From: Miscanthus floridulus
Lineage: Eukaryota; Streptophyta; Magnoliopsida; Poales; Poaceae
NCBI RefSeq assembly: GCF_019320115.1
Contig: NC_089582.1
Span: forward strand, 120,387,856-120,451,855
Direction of reading: 5' to 3'
DNA length: 64,000 nt
Shown: positions 1 to 11,520 of the stretch, in pieces
Numbering within the stretch: position 1 is the stretch's first letter
Layout: each line of letters starts with the position of its first letter
Position numbers and translations under genes: made by a program
The notes under the pieces: generated by a model
Database searches by the model: none
Told to the model about the DNA's origin: nothing
Seen by the model: only the letters and a program-made list of their open reading frames with translations

Positions 1-214
1 TTTATTTTTTGGAAAGTGAGAATGATATTCTTTATGGGATGGAAAGAGTAGCTAAAATGAAATAATATTTTATTATTTTCCTTGGGTCTCTTTGTTAGAA
101 ATTTTAGTTAGCTAAAATGTTGGAGCAGTTTGAGCTAAAGAAGTAACTCATATGGATAGTTTTGCACCTATGTAAATATTTATTTATTATATACCCTAAA
201 GACAAAGTAACTCA

Positions 215-458
215 GAGCATCTACAAGAGCCTTGAGTAATGACCGTTTTCTACATCTCTGTACTCTAACAGTTTTTCTATATCTTGTGTGTAGTACAGAG
301 AGCCATCTTCGCTCTCCATCTTTGGCTAGCAACAAATCAGGACTAGAAGATGTCTATATTTAGATATCCAATTGAAGAGACTGTTAGAGGTATTTTTTTT
401 ACTGAAATCTCTATTACTGTAAATTAGGAAAGATATAAAGAGTCTCTTGGAGATGTTT
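215..458. mobile_element. MITE-like element, imperfect terminal inverted repeats
   Basis: The left end GAGCATCTACAAGAG is an imperfect inverted copy of the right end CTCTTGGAGATG. The interior is AT-rich with no ORF. A related sequence around GGATAGTTTTGCA occurs at 154-186 and again at 465-489, so the element sits between near direct repeats longer than a usual target duplication. The superfamily is not certain. Confidence 0.5.
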
Positions 459-870
459 TTATAGGGATAGTTTTGCATCTATGAAAATACAGTATTTATT
501 TGGCTTATGCTGATACTTATCATGATTTGTCGTGAGAGGAAAAAAAGAGTAGAGAACAGGCCACTAAACCGAGAGCAGCCAGAGTCTGTGATTGGCTGCC
601 AGCAGCGCGAGAGGGCCGCGTGACCAATAAAGAGGCCGTCATGCAACAGAGACCACGCTGGTCGCTCGGAGGCCACGGATTCTCCCGCGGTTATAGATTT
701 TGATATTAATATATGTATGTATATGTGTATAATACTTAGTATATAGATAGATAGGAGGAGTACAATACAATGGCAACATCTCACACGCTGCCTTTCTTTA
801 AGGACCTGAACCAACAGGAGGTCTGCCCCATATCTCGCGCGCGCGTAGTCCTCACCTCAGTACACAGTCC
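459..870 (+). promoter_or_regulatory. Upstream region of the ODC-like gene
   Basis: This stretch is AT-rich around 690-755, with a TATAATAC box at 728-735, about 140 bp before the chosen start codon. An ATG at 770 opens an 84-codon frame that overlaps the ODC start out of frame and ends at 1024; it would be an upstream ORF if transcription starts near 740-765. Promoter placement is inferred from base composition only. Confidence 0.3.
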
Positions 871-2143
871 ATGGCTGAAGCAGCAGCCATGCGAGCTGTG
901 CTTGAGGCGCCCGGCGTTAAGGGCCTGGAGGTGCTCCGCCTCCCGTGCGACGACGATACTAACGAGAAGGACGCAGTCACTGATCTTATCCGCCGCATTG
1001 TTGTCACGGCAGATCCTCCAGTGACGAGCGCGTTCAGCGTGCTAAACCTCGGCAAGGTGGTCGAGCTGTTCGCGGCGTGGCGGCGTGGGCTCAAGGGTGT
1101 GCCGCCGTACTACGCCGTCAAGTGCAACACCAACCCGGCGCTGCTCGGAGCCCTGGCCGCTCTCGGCGCGGGCTTCGACTGCGCCAGCCCTGCCGAGATG
1201 GACGCCGTGCTCGCGCTAGGCGTCACCGCTGACCGCATCATCTACGCGAACCCATGCAAGCCCGAGGCACACATCGAGCACGCCGCGCGTTAACCTCACC
1301 ACCTTCGACTCGGTGGAGGAGGTGGACAAGCTAAGGCTCTTCCACCCCAGGTGCAAGCTTCTGCTCCGGCTCAAGGTCCCCGACGCCGGAGACGCCCTAT
1401 GGGACCTGGGCACCAAGTACGGCGCGCGGCAGGAGGAGGTGGCGCCGCTCCTGTGCGCCGCGCAGAGCGCGGGCCTGTCGGTCTCGGGCGTCGCGTTCCA
1501 CGTCGGGAGCGCCGTGTCCCGCGTGGGCGTCTACGACGCTGCCGTGGAGGCGGCCCGCGCGGTGTTCGACGCCGCCGCCGCGCGCGGCATGCCACCCATG
1601 CGCATCCTGGACATCGGCGGGGGCTTCACGGCCGGCACCGCCTCCACGTTCCAGGACGCGTGCGACGTGATAAACTCCGCGCTGACGCACCACTTTGGGG
1701 ACGTCCCCGGCCTCCAGGTGATTGGTGAGCCAGGGCGCTATTTCGCCGAGACGCCGTTCACGCTCGCCGCGCGCGTCTTCGGGAAGCGCACGCGCGGCGA
1801 GGTGCGCGAGTACTGGATCGACGACGGCTTCTTCGGCACGCTGTGCTGCGTCCACGTCGAGAACTACGTGCCACGCCCTGTGCCAGTGTCGAGTCGCGCT
1901 GCCGCCGGCGACGGCGACGGCGACGGAGGCGGTGAGAGTGATGAGACACACCCGTCGACGGTGTTCGGTCCCACGTGCGACTCGTTGGACGTGGTGGTGA
2001 AGGGTTACCATCTGCCGGAGCTACGCATCGGGGACTGGCTCGTGTTCCACGAGGTCGGCGCCTACACCACCGTGCTGAGCTGTAACTTCAATGGCTTTTC
2101 CGCGTCCGACATGAAGACCTACCTCGCCTACTCCTCTGTCTAG
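871..2143 (+). pseudogene. ODC: Ornithine decarboxylase, single frameshift
   Basis: Ornithine decarboxylase is a PLP enzyme that converts ornithine to putrescine at the head of polyamine synthesis. The first block (871-1290, 140 residues) holds the PLP-lysine motif YYAVKCN with Lys at residue 84, FDCAS, and RIIYANPCK. It stops at TAA 1291-1293. The family continues in another frame from about 1283: NLTTFDS, HVGSA, the glycine-rich LDIGGGF, EPGRYF, the active-site cysteine in GPTCDSLD and the C-terminal SCNFNGF, ending at 2143. The frame change fits a loss of 2, 5 or 8 bases near 1286-1291. The usual HVGSG reads HVGSA here. No intron is seen, as is common for plant ODC. A sequencing error is possible because everything else is conserved. 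It converges on the RopGEF gene downstream. Confidence 0.85.
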
Positions 2144-2288
2144 ATTTGGATCTAGAACCCTCGTTTATTGTGTTGTTTTTTCATCTCGTGCCTGCATTGC
2201 ATACTGCCACGTTGGAAATAAGCGTGAATCGACCGGGAGTAGTCCATCCCTCTCAACCCCCCTCATCCCCATGTGGGCTGGTTTCAAT

Positions 2289-2418
2289 AAGGGCTTGTTC
2301 GTTTGAATAGGAATAGGGGCCTGGAATAATCTCTAGCCGGAATAATTCAATAATTTGTACTAATTTTGAGGAGCTGGAATTGTTCCCCGTGCATTCTGAG
2401 AAAACCGAGCGGACCCTA
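2289..2418. mobile_element. MITE, GTTCG-type termini
   Basis: The left end AGGGCTTGTTCGTTTG and the right end ending CCGAGCGGACCCT are imperfect inverted repeats. There is no coding capacity. It belongs by appearance to the group of short elements with (C)CTGTTCG(T/C)TT termini found repeatedly in this window. Confidence 0.5.
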
Positions 2419-2701
2419 ATTGGAAAAAAAAATACTTACATGTCATTGGAATAAACCTAAATCCCTTATTTGCCACCTAAAAACATGATTCTCATATATG
2501 TCATTGGTGTTAAATTGTAATCCCTTCCATACGTAGGCAATTGCTTGAGTATGCATATCAATATCCAGATTTCAGTACTGCTCCAACTAGTTATCCCAAA
2601 ACACAGAGGAGGTCAACAGTGAGCAAATGAGTGGCTCGGTGAGGAAGGAGGTGGTAGAGATGGATCTCTGATCGGGGAATGGGTGGTGTCGGTTGCTTAC
2701 G

Positions 2702-2822
2702 TTATGTTCATTTGGCTTATAAACCGTATTTTTTCAACCAACGAGCGGTATTTTTCTCTCACAATAAATTAATCAATAGTACTTTCAGCCATGACTTATC
2801 AGCCAAACGAACAGAACATAAA
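2702..2822. mobile_element. MITE, GTTCG-type termini
   Basis: The left end TTATGTTCATTTGGCTTATAA pairs with a right end whose reverse complement begins TTATGTTCTGTTCGTTTGG. The middle contains the TTTTTCTCTCACAA block shared with the copies at 7733, 14974 and 22614. Confidence 0.65.
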
Positions 2823-3018
2823 GTGTGTGGGCCATTTGCGACACATGGTTGTTGACAGCTACTGCTCGGTGCGCTGGCTGGTTGACCTCGTGCTACTACG
2901 TGCTCAGCCTCAGCTGCGCTCGTGCTACTACGTACTCGGGCTAAGAGTGTGGCAACGGTTGTGGAGGGTAAAGCGTGCTGGATACTCCTCACATGTACTT
3001 AGATCAGGCACCTCATAA

Positions 3019-3146
3019 TGGCTCTGTTCGTTTCTCTTATAATCCGTCTTTTTTAGCTTATTTTTTAGCCGGAACAGTATTTTTCTCTCCCAACAAATCA
3101 ATCGGAACAATGTTTCGGTTTGTTTTTTCAGCGAAACGAACGAGGC
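3019..3146. mobile_element. MITE, GTTCG-type termini
   Basis: The termini GGCTCTGTTCGTTTCTCTT and AGCGAAACGAACGAGGC are imperfect inverted repeats, with a TATTTTTCTCTC block inside. Same group as the 2702 element. Confidence 0.6.
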
Positions 3147-3533
3147 AATAAGACCCGGTATTCAACCCAGCCTTGCAGTATAAACACGAACTAGTACCGT
3201 CCAGTTGCAATGCAGAGCAAGAGAGAACAGAGATCTGACGATTTGTCAACTGGATTTGATTACCCGCAATGAATAAATAGTGTGCCATTTTATCATTTGG
3301 CACATCTAGATCTCACCTGGACGCTAGCAAAAGCGGCAGTGAACAAGCAGCACGTGTACTCTCCTATTCAGTTCACCTTGGCAGGCTCACTGGCAGATGG
3401 ACTGCGGAGGAGCCGGTTCCGCTCAGCTGATGTGATCAGCAACGAACTCTCAATAGCACTGGACAGATCAAATTCATTGAATGCATATACAGAAACTAAC
3501 AGGCAGCAGAAGATCAGGCACCGGAATACAACA

Positions 3534-3639
3534 TCAGCTTACATTCCACTGCGAGAGGGAATACAACGTCAGCTTACATTCCACTGCGACTGAAGCCGAG
3601 ATGTTAGCTTACATTCCACTGCGACTGAAGCCGAGATGT
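3534..3639. repeat. Tandem repeat, three units of 35-36 bp
   Basis: Units start at 3534, 3569 and 3605, each opening with AGCTTACATTCCACTGCGA. Units two and three are nearly identical over their full length; unit one differs in its second half. Confidence 0.85.
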
Positions 3640-3640
3640 T

Positions 3641-3962
3641 TGGTTTCTTCTCATAAACTTTAGTCGTCGTCCTATCGATATTTGACACATACATAAAGTA
3701 TTAAATATAAACTAATTACAAACTAATTGCATAGCTTACGACTAATTTACGAGACAAATCTTTTAAACCTAATTAGTCCATGATTTGACAATATAATGCT
3801 ACGATAAACATGTGCTAATGACAGATTAATTAGACTTAATAAATTCATCTCGTGAAGTGCTGACAGATTCTGTCATTTGTTTTTTTATTAGTATCCAAAC
3901 ACTCCATGCGATACCTTCACGTGACACCTCCTAAATTTTAGTCACCGGATCCAAAGACCCCT
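3641..3962. mobile_element. MITE-like element with TTTGG/CCAAA ends
   Basis: The left end TTTGGTTTCTTCTCATAAAC and a right end with AAATTTTAGTC then GGATCCAAAG are loosely inverted. The core CCTAATTAGTCCATGATT (3768-3785) also occurs in the element at 21494-21731, placing both in one grass MITE group. Confidence 0.5.
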
Positions 3963-4279
3963 AGCTGTTGACCAACACCTTCAGCGACAAAAAAAAAAAA
4001 AGCAGTGTCACTTGCTGCTGAACCCAGCCTTGCAGTATAAACACGAACAAGTACACCGCTAAATAGCTAATCCAGAAAAACTACAGCTGAAACTACAAGT
4101 TTCTCTGTTCAGATTCAGATCAGGTGACATCCATTCATTGTAAGCAGAGTACACAATGATCGGCTTGCTACAAAAGCACAAAAAATTACTCATGCTGCTT
4201 CTGTACAGGAAAATTCTAGCAACTGGCAATTACAGGATCTGTCGACTGTCGGTACCTGTCTACCATCCTCCACCGCCCT

Positions 4280-7200
4280 TCAGTCTCTCTCAGGTGCATC
4301 TCCTGCATCTTTCCTCGCGCTCAGGTTTCCAGCATATGTCCAGACCTTCTCTAGATCACCAGAAAAGAGCTTTTCGACCTTGATTTCTTGTGTTCCTAGA
4401 TTGTTTTTGTTTAAAAGCGGCTGTACTCTTCCAGGGCTGCCTGTAACTGGGGTGGAGGAGCAGAAAGTGGGTGTTGCAAACGGAGAGGCATATGGCGTAT
4501 TCTGAATAGAGAATGGGCTTGGAGAGATCCTCTTCTGAACTGGCACACCTGTGCCACGATTGAAGATCGAGACAGACTCGGCAGCAGCAGATTTCTTTGT
4601 AGCATCATCAACATAAATCACATCATCAATTCTTGCAATTATGTTGAATGCCAAGCTCTCCAGAACCCTTGAGTAACTTTCAAGTATGGACTGCCCAACA
4701 TCCTGGAAAAATATGCAAGAAACAAAGTGAATATTATGATTTGTGTAATTGAAAGAAAGACTTTCAATTTTGATTTGGCCAGAATAAGTAGATGGTTACT
4801 TGTCTTTGCATGAGCTTTACCTTGTTATACTGGATCTTGTTCATGTCAAGGGAAGTTTGTGGCAGACCAGGATATCTCAATCTTAAGCTCTGCAATAGAC
4901 CATCAGCTCTTTCAGACAAAGTGTTGCTCTTTTCCTTATCTCCAACAAGACCCTTCACTTTTCCACCCCAAGATTTCTTTGATTTGGCTTGAGGTGTTGA
5001 TTTTTTCTGGCCTTTCAGTTTCCAAACATGGATGGCAGCTTCTATTCTGTTTGCCACTTCAAGTGTGTGGTGCTCAGATGATAGATCCAAGCAATCTAGG
5101 AGACATTCTGGTGAGAACTGCTCAGCTGTTATGTATCGGTAAATTATCTCACCCAAGCAAGATTTACCACTCTGCAGAAAAGATAAGATATTAGACTAGG
5201 TGAATCACTATGGAAATATCCACATGCACTCATATTACTGGAGACAAGCTATGCTGGACCAAAGAAAACTATGCACCATTCGCAGACAAAACACAGAGTG
5301 GGGATGTCAACAGTGATTTGAAGAACTGAGAAGAGCAATCACATGCTTGATCTATAGATTTAATACACACATTCATATTAAATTACACGGATGCATTATA
5401 AAGATGATTATACCTTCAAAAGAACACGAGTTGCTAAAAGAACTGACATGAGCAGTCACATGCTTGAGCGAGAAAATGCAGAATTGACATATGACAGGTA
5501 CGCGGTACGCCCCAGTATCGAAAAAGAGGGAAAGAAATGCCTTGATACATGCAGTGACAATACTACAAATGCTAAACTCATTCAAAAGGCCAGTATTTGT
5601 TCACCTAATTATCTGCAGTTCTACATGACCTTAACTTTAATCACTGCCAGACTCAACTTTTATTTAGGGAAAGCTAATTAAACATCTTTCTGAAATTGCA
5701 ATATGCACTAAACCAAGTTGGTCTAGAAAATTTAAGAGAAGTCCTAGCATATGAGAGTCTATCTAAGGACACAAGAATTAGCTTTTTCCATACCAAGAAC
5801 AAAGTGATTAGACTAGAAACATTCAGGCCTTCAAAAAGAAGCATTTATAATCCCGCACAACATGACATATTTACTCTTAATGAAATACAAGAGGGAATAT
5901 AGTTATAGCTTTTTAAGCTTTTCCCTATCAGGCTATCATATTCCAGTCATCAATTAATTCCTCATGACACTAATAACTGGAGATACCACGGGCTTGCATT
6001 GGAAATAAAATGGGTTAGAACCTAGAATTGATGACAGCTAGAGTGACAACACTTGCTCATGCAAAAAAACAAAGCATTGCCATAACTGATGCCCAACACC
6101 TTCACTCGACAAACTGTACTAAAATACATTAACTGAGCTCTCCATTTACACGTATATGATAGGAAGTGAGTGGTCCCTTTCACAAGGATTTATGCAATTG
6201 GTCCTATTTTTACCAGGGATTGAAGTACAATATAGCAAGCACACCACATGGATAGCAAGAGATATAGCTGGTACCAGTGAATTATTTTACCTTGGGCAGT
6301 GTCTCCAGGTACACTTCGGGGATTTCCATCTCGGCCAGCACATCGCTGTTAATCGCCATGGCCGCCTTCAGTATTTGGTTTGCACAATCCCTGCTCTGCT
6401 GCAGCTTCCTCCTCGCATCCTCGGACAGCCCCTTGGGCGGCACTCGTGGGCAGGGCAACCACCACTTCTCCTCCTGCCGCACCGACGGCCGGCCACAAGA
6501 CGAGGAGGAGGAGGACGACGGGAACGGCCCCCCGCTGTCCTCGACCATAACCCCCCTGTCCACGTACCAGAACTCGGTCCCCTTGAACCCGTCAATCATG
6601 GCGAGGAGCATGGCGTCGAGCTTCTTGAGCGCGGGGAGATTCATGTAGAGGTCGCTGCGCGGGCGCGGGACCATGACCTCGAACTGGCCGCCGCCTTCGG
6701 GGAGCTCCTGGATGGAGGGGGTGAGCTCGACGATGGAGTCCGCGACGGAGAGCAGCCACTCCATCTCCCGCGTCCACATAGCCTTCCTCGCCGTCGCGAG
6801 CGGCTCCAGCCTCCAGAGCTCGCCGAACACGGTGGCTGGACGACAGGAATCGGGAAAGGAAAACCATCAGGAATCCGGGCAATGCGGGTGGAGGAGTAGC
6901 ACTGCGGCGGCGGCGGGCCGTGGGCGCGAGCGTACCGGAGAGGTTGGTGATGGCGTTGGAGATGGCGAGCGCGGTGCAGACGCCCTTGCCGCTGCCGGAC
7001 ATGTCCTCGCCGAGCAGGAGCTTCGCGAAGCGCTCCTTCATCATGTCGATCTCTGGCGCCACAGAACCGGAAGGCAAGAACAAGAACTTGCTGTGAGAGG
7101 AAAGAACAAGAGGGGATTTTGGAGCGAGATCTAAGCAAAAGCGGAGAGGGGGCCGCTTACCGGAGAGGTCGAAGGCCGGCTTGGAGAGGTAGAAGGCGGC

Positions 7201-7401
7201 GGCCGATGCCGGGGTGGGGAGCGAGGAGGAGGAGGACGCGAGGCGGGAGACGGTGGCGGAGGCCGACGAGGAGGAGGCGAAGCGGCGGGTGGTGGGCGCG
7301 GAGCAGTCGCTGGAGGTCTCGGACTCGCTGACGTCGGCGCTGAGGCTGTAGCTCCCGCTGCAGCGGTCCGAGGCGGCCTCGTCCTCCGACGCGCTCGCCA
7401 T
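4280..7401 (-). CDS. RopGEF: RopGEF, PRONE-domain activator of ROP GTPases
   Basis: RopGEFs exchange GDP for GTP on plant ROP/RAC GTPases at the plasma membrane and act downstream of receptor-like kinases in polar growth. Five exons on the minus strand: 7161-7401, 6936-7052, 6291-6835, 4821-5171, 4280-4702. All junctions are GT-AG and the frame is open for 559 codons. Residues 1-80 are a Ser/Ala-rich variable leader with SADVSESE. The PRONE domain runs from about residue 81 ([20 protein letters not shown]) through [15 protein letters not shown], the [11 protein letters not shown] motif, [15 protein letters not shown] and [10 protein letters not shown] to IDDVIYVDD near residue 450. The last 110 residues are a variable regulatory tail. 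Length and order match the Arabidopsis RopGEF1-type family; the exact member is not assigned. The start ATG at 7399-7401 is in good context and no upstream in-frame extension is needed. Intact. Confidence 0.95.
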
Positions 7402-7732
7402 TGCTGCGGCGGCGGGGTGGCTAAGCTAACTAGGCGCTGTGGCGGTGGAGAGGGAATCGCATCTGGGAGTGGGAGGAGGGAGGGGAAAGCGATGGGAGCA
7501 CAGGGCAGAGGTGCAGGAGGAGGGCGAGCGAGCACACTGCCTCCGACTGCGCTGCTTCCTCTATTTGTTTATTCCTTTCTCTCCGAGCACCCCGTTTGCT
7601 TTTTAGTGCTAATCTCGTTTGAACGTGGGTTAGCGGTGGTGCTAATGATGCTTAGATGCTAGTGGAGTGTCCGTGCTTTGTATTTCTGTAGTACCACTGT
7701 TTATCCCTAGTGAGCATCGTATTTATGTAGTC
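7402..7732. promoter_or_regulatory. 5' flank of the RopGEF gene
   Basis: Read on the minus strand, the first 170 bases before the ATG are pyrimidine-rich (CCTCC/CTCCC runs), typical of a grass 5' untranslated leader. No clear TATA box was found. The remainder is unremarkable. Confidence 0.4.
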
Positions 7733-7852
7733 GGCCTGTTGGCTGTGGTTGGTTTCTGGGCTGGTTTGGGCTGACTGGTGCTGGTTTATTGTGAGAGGAA
7801 AACACTATTGGCTGGCTGGTTTAGGCTGGCTGAAACCAACAAGCGAACAAGC
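7733..7852. mobile_element. MITE, GTTCG-type termini
   Basis: The left end GGCCTGTTGGCTGTGG and the right end GAAACCAACAAGCGAACAAG are inverted repeats; GTGAGAGGAAAACACTATT lies inside. It closely resembles the copy inserted in the ECH2 exon at 14974-15095. Confidence 0.7.
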
Positions 7853-8000
7853 TACTGTATGTGCGTACGTCATGTAGCTTTTTTTTTTTACAGGTGTCTG
7901 CTCACTTCTCGCACAGGTGTGTGTGAGCTTGAACCGAGTACTATGTTGAGCAGCTGCTGCTGGGTGCTGGGTCATGTCAGCACTAGTTGGCCTCAACTTA

Positions 8001-8137
8001 GGCCCGTTCGCTGGCAGAATTTTAACTGAAACTGGCTGAAAAATACTATTCTGGTTGAATTATCGTGAAAGAAAAACACTATTTCCGTCAAAAAAAGAAA
8101 CCGAACCAGCTGAATATGGGTTAAGCCGAACGGAACC
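8001..8137. mobile_element. MITE, GTTCG-type termini (second subgroup)
   Basis: Starts GGCCCGTTCGCTGG and ends AAGCCGAACGGAACC. A sister copy lies at 13806-13938 with the same internal order (AACTGGCTGAAAA, then GAAAGAAAAACACTATTTC, then AATATGGG). Confidence 0.65.
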
Positions 8138-11084
8138 TTGGTTTTGTGTTGTAGTATTTATCCAAGAGCCAGATAAAATGGGTTTGTCGGTCGACAGCAC
8201 ACTCTCAGCCACTTTTGCTTCTAATTTTTGGAAATAAACAATTGTGAGATGGTCTTATTTTAGTCAAATACTACTATTTTGGACCTCATTGGCGACCGGT
8301 AACAAATGGAGCAAACATAAAACCATGTTGGGATTGGAAAACCGAGCGAGCCACAAGGATGGAGAAGCAGCAGACGACGGATTTTGGTTTGGCGGGCGTT
8401 GGCGCAAGCCGGCAAAAAGCGAACGACCCACACCCACACGGGGCCAGGAATCAGAAGCTGACGAGGGGGACCACCACCGGCACCAGCAGGCAGCAGCGGC
8501 GGCAGGTGAGGTGGGCACGCGCGTCAGCCGTCCGCGCGGGGCGGTTGGGTTTTTACGGAACGGAGACGGGGAGTTGACGGGTGGGGCCACGGTCGCGCGT
8601 GACAAGGAGGCGCGGGCCCGCGTGTCGGCTTCATTCATTGTTGCCCCCTGGGGAAAAAAGCTTGACCGGGGTGAAGACGAGTTGAATGGGGGGTGGTTTT
8701 CCTTGACTATACTCTTGCTTTGGTTTTAGCAGCATACGGATGTCTTGTTTTTTGGGGTACTCGAGAATGACTCCCCGTCTCTCCGAATCTTGCTGAAGGT
8801 ACTGTGTTGATAACGAGGGAGGGAAGACCGGGGAGAACGTACATCCTGTCGAGTGAAATGTGTTTAGGGGTTGCATAAGTTAGGTGACTGAAAATCAATG
8901 ATTTATAAGTCATGACTGTTTGGTTGTAGATGACTTATAAGCTCATCCTGTTAAGTGAAAGGTGTGGGCCTCACGCGGAAAAGGGTGGCTTATAAGTTTT
9001 AAGCAGAGGTGAACCAGCTTATTTCTTATAAGCAGGAGTGACTTATAAATTGATGATGTTTCACAAAATCAATTCACTTATTTCACTTTTTAACTTATAA
9101 GTAGATCACTTATTTGGAACGAACGTACCATTAACACGCTGCAGGCGCAGTCAACGTAGCAGTAGTAGTACAGTACCGCCGGTGAAGTGAAGTCGTAACG
9201 GTAAAAAAATCTGTAAATTCTGCGGGAGCCGACTGCTGCATCGTCGTCCTTCCCGTCAGCAGGGAACGGCCCGGGGTTAAAAACGTACTGTACGAGGGGA
9301 CGAGGCGGCCACGGCCAAGGAACGGTCAACCTGGTGAGGAACCGTGAAAACAAAGCATGTACATGTATACGTATTGGTTACGTCGTTTGTATGAACACAG
9401 CGTAGTAGTAGGAGTGTACTCCGTATACGTCTTGGTGCAGAGCCGACGAGAACAGCGATGAACCGGCCCCGCGCGCACGGCCGGCCGTAGGTGTTGGTGT
9501 AGCTGTGGGGCCCTCGGGATGCGAGCCGAGCCCTGGGCGCAATGATATGCACCCATCCAACAGTTGGCCATGCACCATGATTGTGGTTTGGGATCACGCT
9601 CCATCGCCACCTCGCTCGCTCCCACGTTCCATCAGATTATTAGCCCAAAAAAAAGGCGTTTATTTGCAAGTTGCAACAACCGCGTCCCGGCAGCTAAGCT
9701 AGCGCTTGTTGCGAAAACAGAAGAAGCACGCACCGTACCGCGCACTCATTAGCGCGTCACGCACACAAGTACCAGTGCACGCTATTGCTGTGGGACAACA
9801 ACAAAGTGGTATGGATGGGGATGGGACGATAAAGTATGGATGGGGATGGGACGATAAAGGAGACGGCCGTCGTCGCGCGGCGCCGGCGCCGCGAAATGAT
9901 AGCGCTGAATACTGATGCGTGATTTCTGCATGCTTAAGAGTTAGCGGCCACGCCATGGGCCGCATGGCCCCCGGCAGGCATCATTGCCGTAGCCGACGCC
10001 CGACGACGGAGAGTCAGAGAGCAACAAATATACGGTAGTAGTACTGTATTATTAACCGATGGAGCGATCCGCGCTTTCGTCTGCAAGCGTGATCACGTGT
10101 GCACACCGGCTTATGATTAAGCAGCCTAATCTATCCAACTAATCCAAGTAGTACGTACTCTACGCGAGTTGGGCCGTTGGGGTGTCGTCGTCTCTGGGAT
10201 TTGGTGCGTCTGGTCTTGGTCTGTCTAACCCACCCACCCTCCCACGTATCCAAGCATCCAAAGTATCGAACCAGCACCTGTACGCTACGGGCCCCACTGA
10301 CCTTCGTTTCCCCAATGCCCCAAGACCACGGGCCATGGACCATGCGCGAGCACGGGGCCGTGGGCTGTGGCCCGCCCGGCGATGGTATCCACCAATCTAC
10401 AATGCATTTGTACACACCACACGCGGCTGCGGATTTGTAAAGAAGTACTGCTACTTAGTTTGTGCGAAAAAAAATATTATTTTAACTAAAAATTTACGAT
10501 CATTTCAACACGCCAAAGCGAAACGAACATGCTGCAGGAGGCGACGGACGGACATACCGTCACCTCCACGGCTCCACCTAACCTACCTCTGTAGGGTCCT
10601 GTGCGGCTGTTTGTGTGTCTCCCCAAAACCAAAAGCCGCCGGCACGACATGAGCAGCAGGAACCGAGCATGGAGAATGACCGACGCACCAAGATAGGAAC
10701 AGGACTGTAGGAGTAGCTCGCTGGGGGCGCTACTGCAAGTCTGCAGCAGGGCTCCTGCTTCCTCAACCACCTCCCTACCTAGCTACTAGTGTAAAAGAAA
10801 ATGCAATTATAGGTTTAACCCATGCTATTTTTTTTTCTTAAGTTGGATAAACTCTACTTTAAACAGTATCAGTATTTGTGTGTCCAAATAGATTGACCAT
10901 AAGAATATATTACATGATTAATAAATATACTATAAATGTTTGTATTTTTAATAGGCGTGGTTCTAAAATTACATGACTCTTAAAAAAAGAAAATTACACT
11001 TATTTTAAGACCGGGAGGAGTACCTCCTACGAGCACCTGCAAACAATTTCCTATGCTCGCCTTCTTTTTGTTTCTGCTTATTTA
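8138..11084. other. Intergenic stretch with no recognised gene
   Basis: I see no gene. 8340-8640 is GC-rich with open frames on both strands but no recognisable protein. 8880-9125 holds several ACTTATAAGT palindromic words and looks like a decayed MITE. 9440-10780 is mixed, with CpG-rich patches and the 20-bp words GTATGGATGGGGATGGGACG repeated at about 9809 and 9835. 10790-11080 is AT-rich. Confidence 0.55.
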
Positions 11085-11336
11085 TTCCATCCTATAAAGA
11101 GTGCCATTTTCACTTTTTCAAGAAGTCAAATATTTTTATCTTTAAACAAATGTAATAAAAATATAAATATTTATGGTGTATAATTAGTATCGTTAGATGA
11201 ATCGTTAAATATATTTTCATGATAAACGTATTTGAAGACACAAACATTGCTAATATTTTTTTAATAAATCTAGTCAAACTTAAGAAAATTTGATCATTAC
11301 GAATTCCATAACGACACTCTTTTTAGACAGAGGGAA
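11085..11336. mobile_element. Stowaway-like MITE
   Basis: The left end TTCCATCCTATAAAGAGTG and right end CACTCTTTTTAGACAGAGGGAA are inverted repeats, flanked by TA at 11083-11084 and 11337-11338. The TA target duplication and CTCCNTCC-like ends are typical of Tc1/mariner Stowaway MITEs. Confidence 0.65.
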
Positions 11337-11438
11337 TAGGGTGAAAAGTATATTGCAGCACCTGTAGCTGAACCCACCGTGGGTTAGCGCTGCCAACAGA
11401 CCTGCTGCTGCTATGCTATCAACAAAAATTAGCATTAA

Positions 11439-11520
11439 CTCCCTCCATTACATATTATAGGTCACTTTAGTTTTGTCAAATTCGCTAGATACAATTTTTA
11501 AAAAATAAACTATGTGTGAA
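11439..11520. mobile_element. Stowaway-like end, truncated
   Basis: ACTCCCTCCATTACATATTA followed by GGTCACTTTAGTTTTGTCAA is a typical Stowaway left end. No matching right end was found before unrelated sequence, so it is a fragment. Confidence 0.4.

Larger units (their letters stand above)
3165..4048. repeat. 27-bp direct repeats flanking about 830 bp
   Basis: The same 27 bases, from ACCCAGCCTTGCAG to the AACACGAAC end, occur at 3165-3191 and 4022-4048. The following bases are also similar (TAGTACCG versus AAGTACACCG). The DNA between includes a tandem repeat and a MITE. Confidence 0.7.
2144..4279. other. Intergenic region between ODC and RopGEF
   Basis: No gene is seen. It holds three short MITEs (2289-2418, 2702-2822, 3019-3146), a 27-bp direct repeat (3165-3191 and 4022-4048), a 36-bp tandem repeat (3534-3639) and a longer MITE (3641-3962). 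The 3' untranslated region of the RopGEF gene must end somewhere in the right part. Confidence 0.7.

Noticed and set aside
8244..8729. 161-codon open frame in GC-rich DNA
   Set aside because: No domain, an opposite-strand frame of similar length, and odd composition; probably chance in GC-rich DNA.
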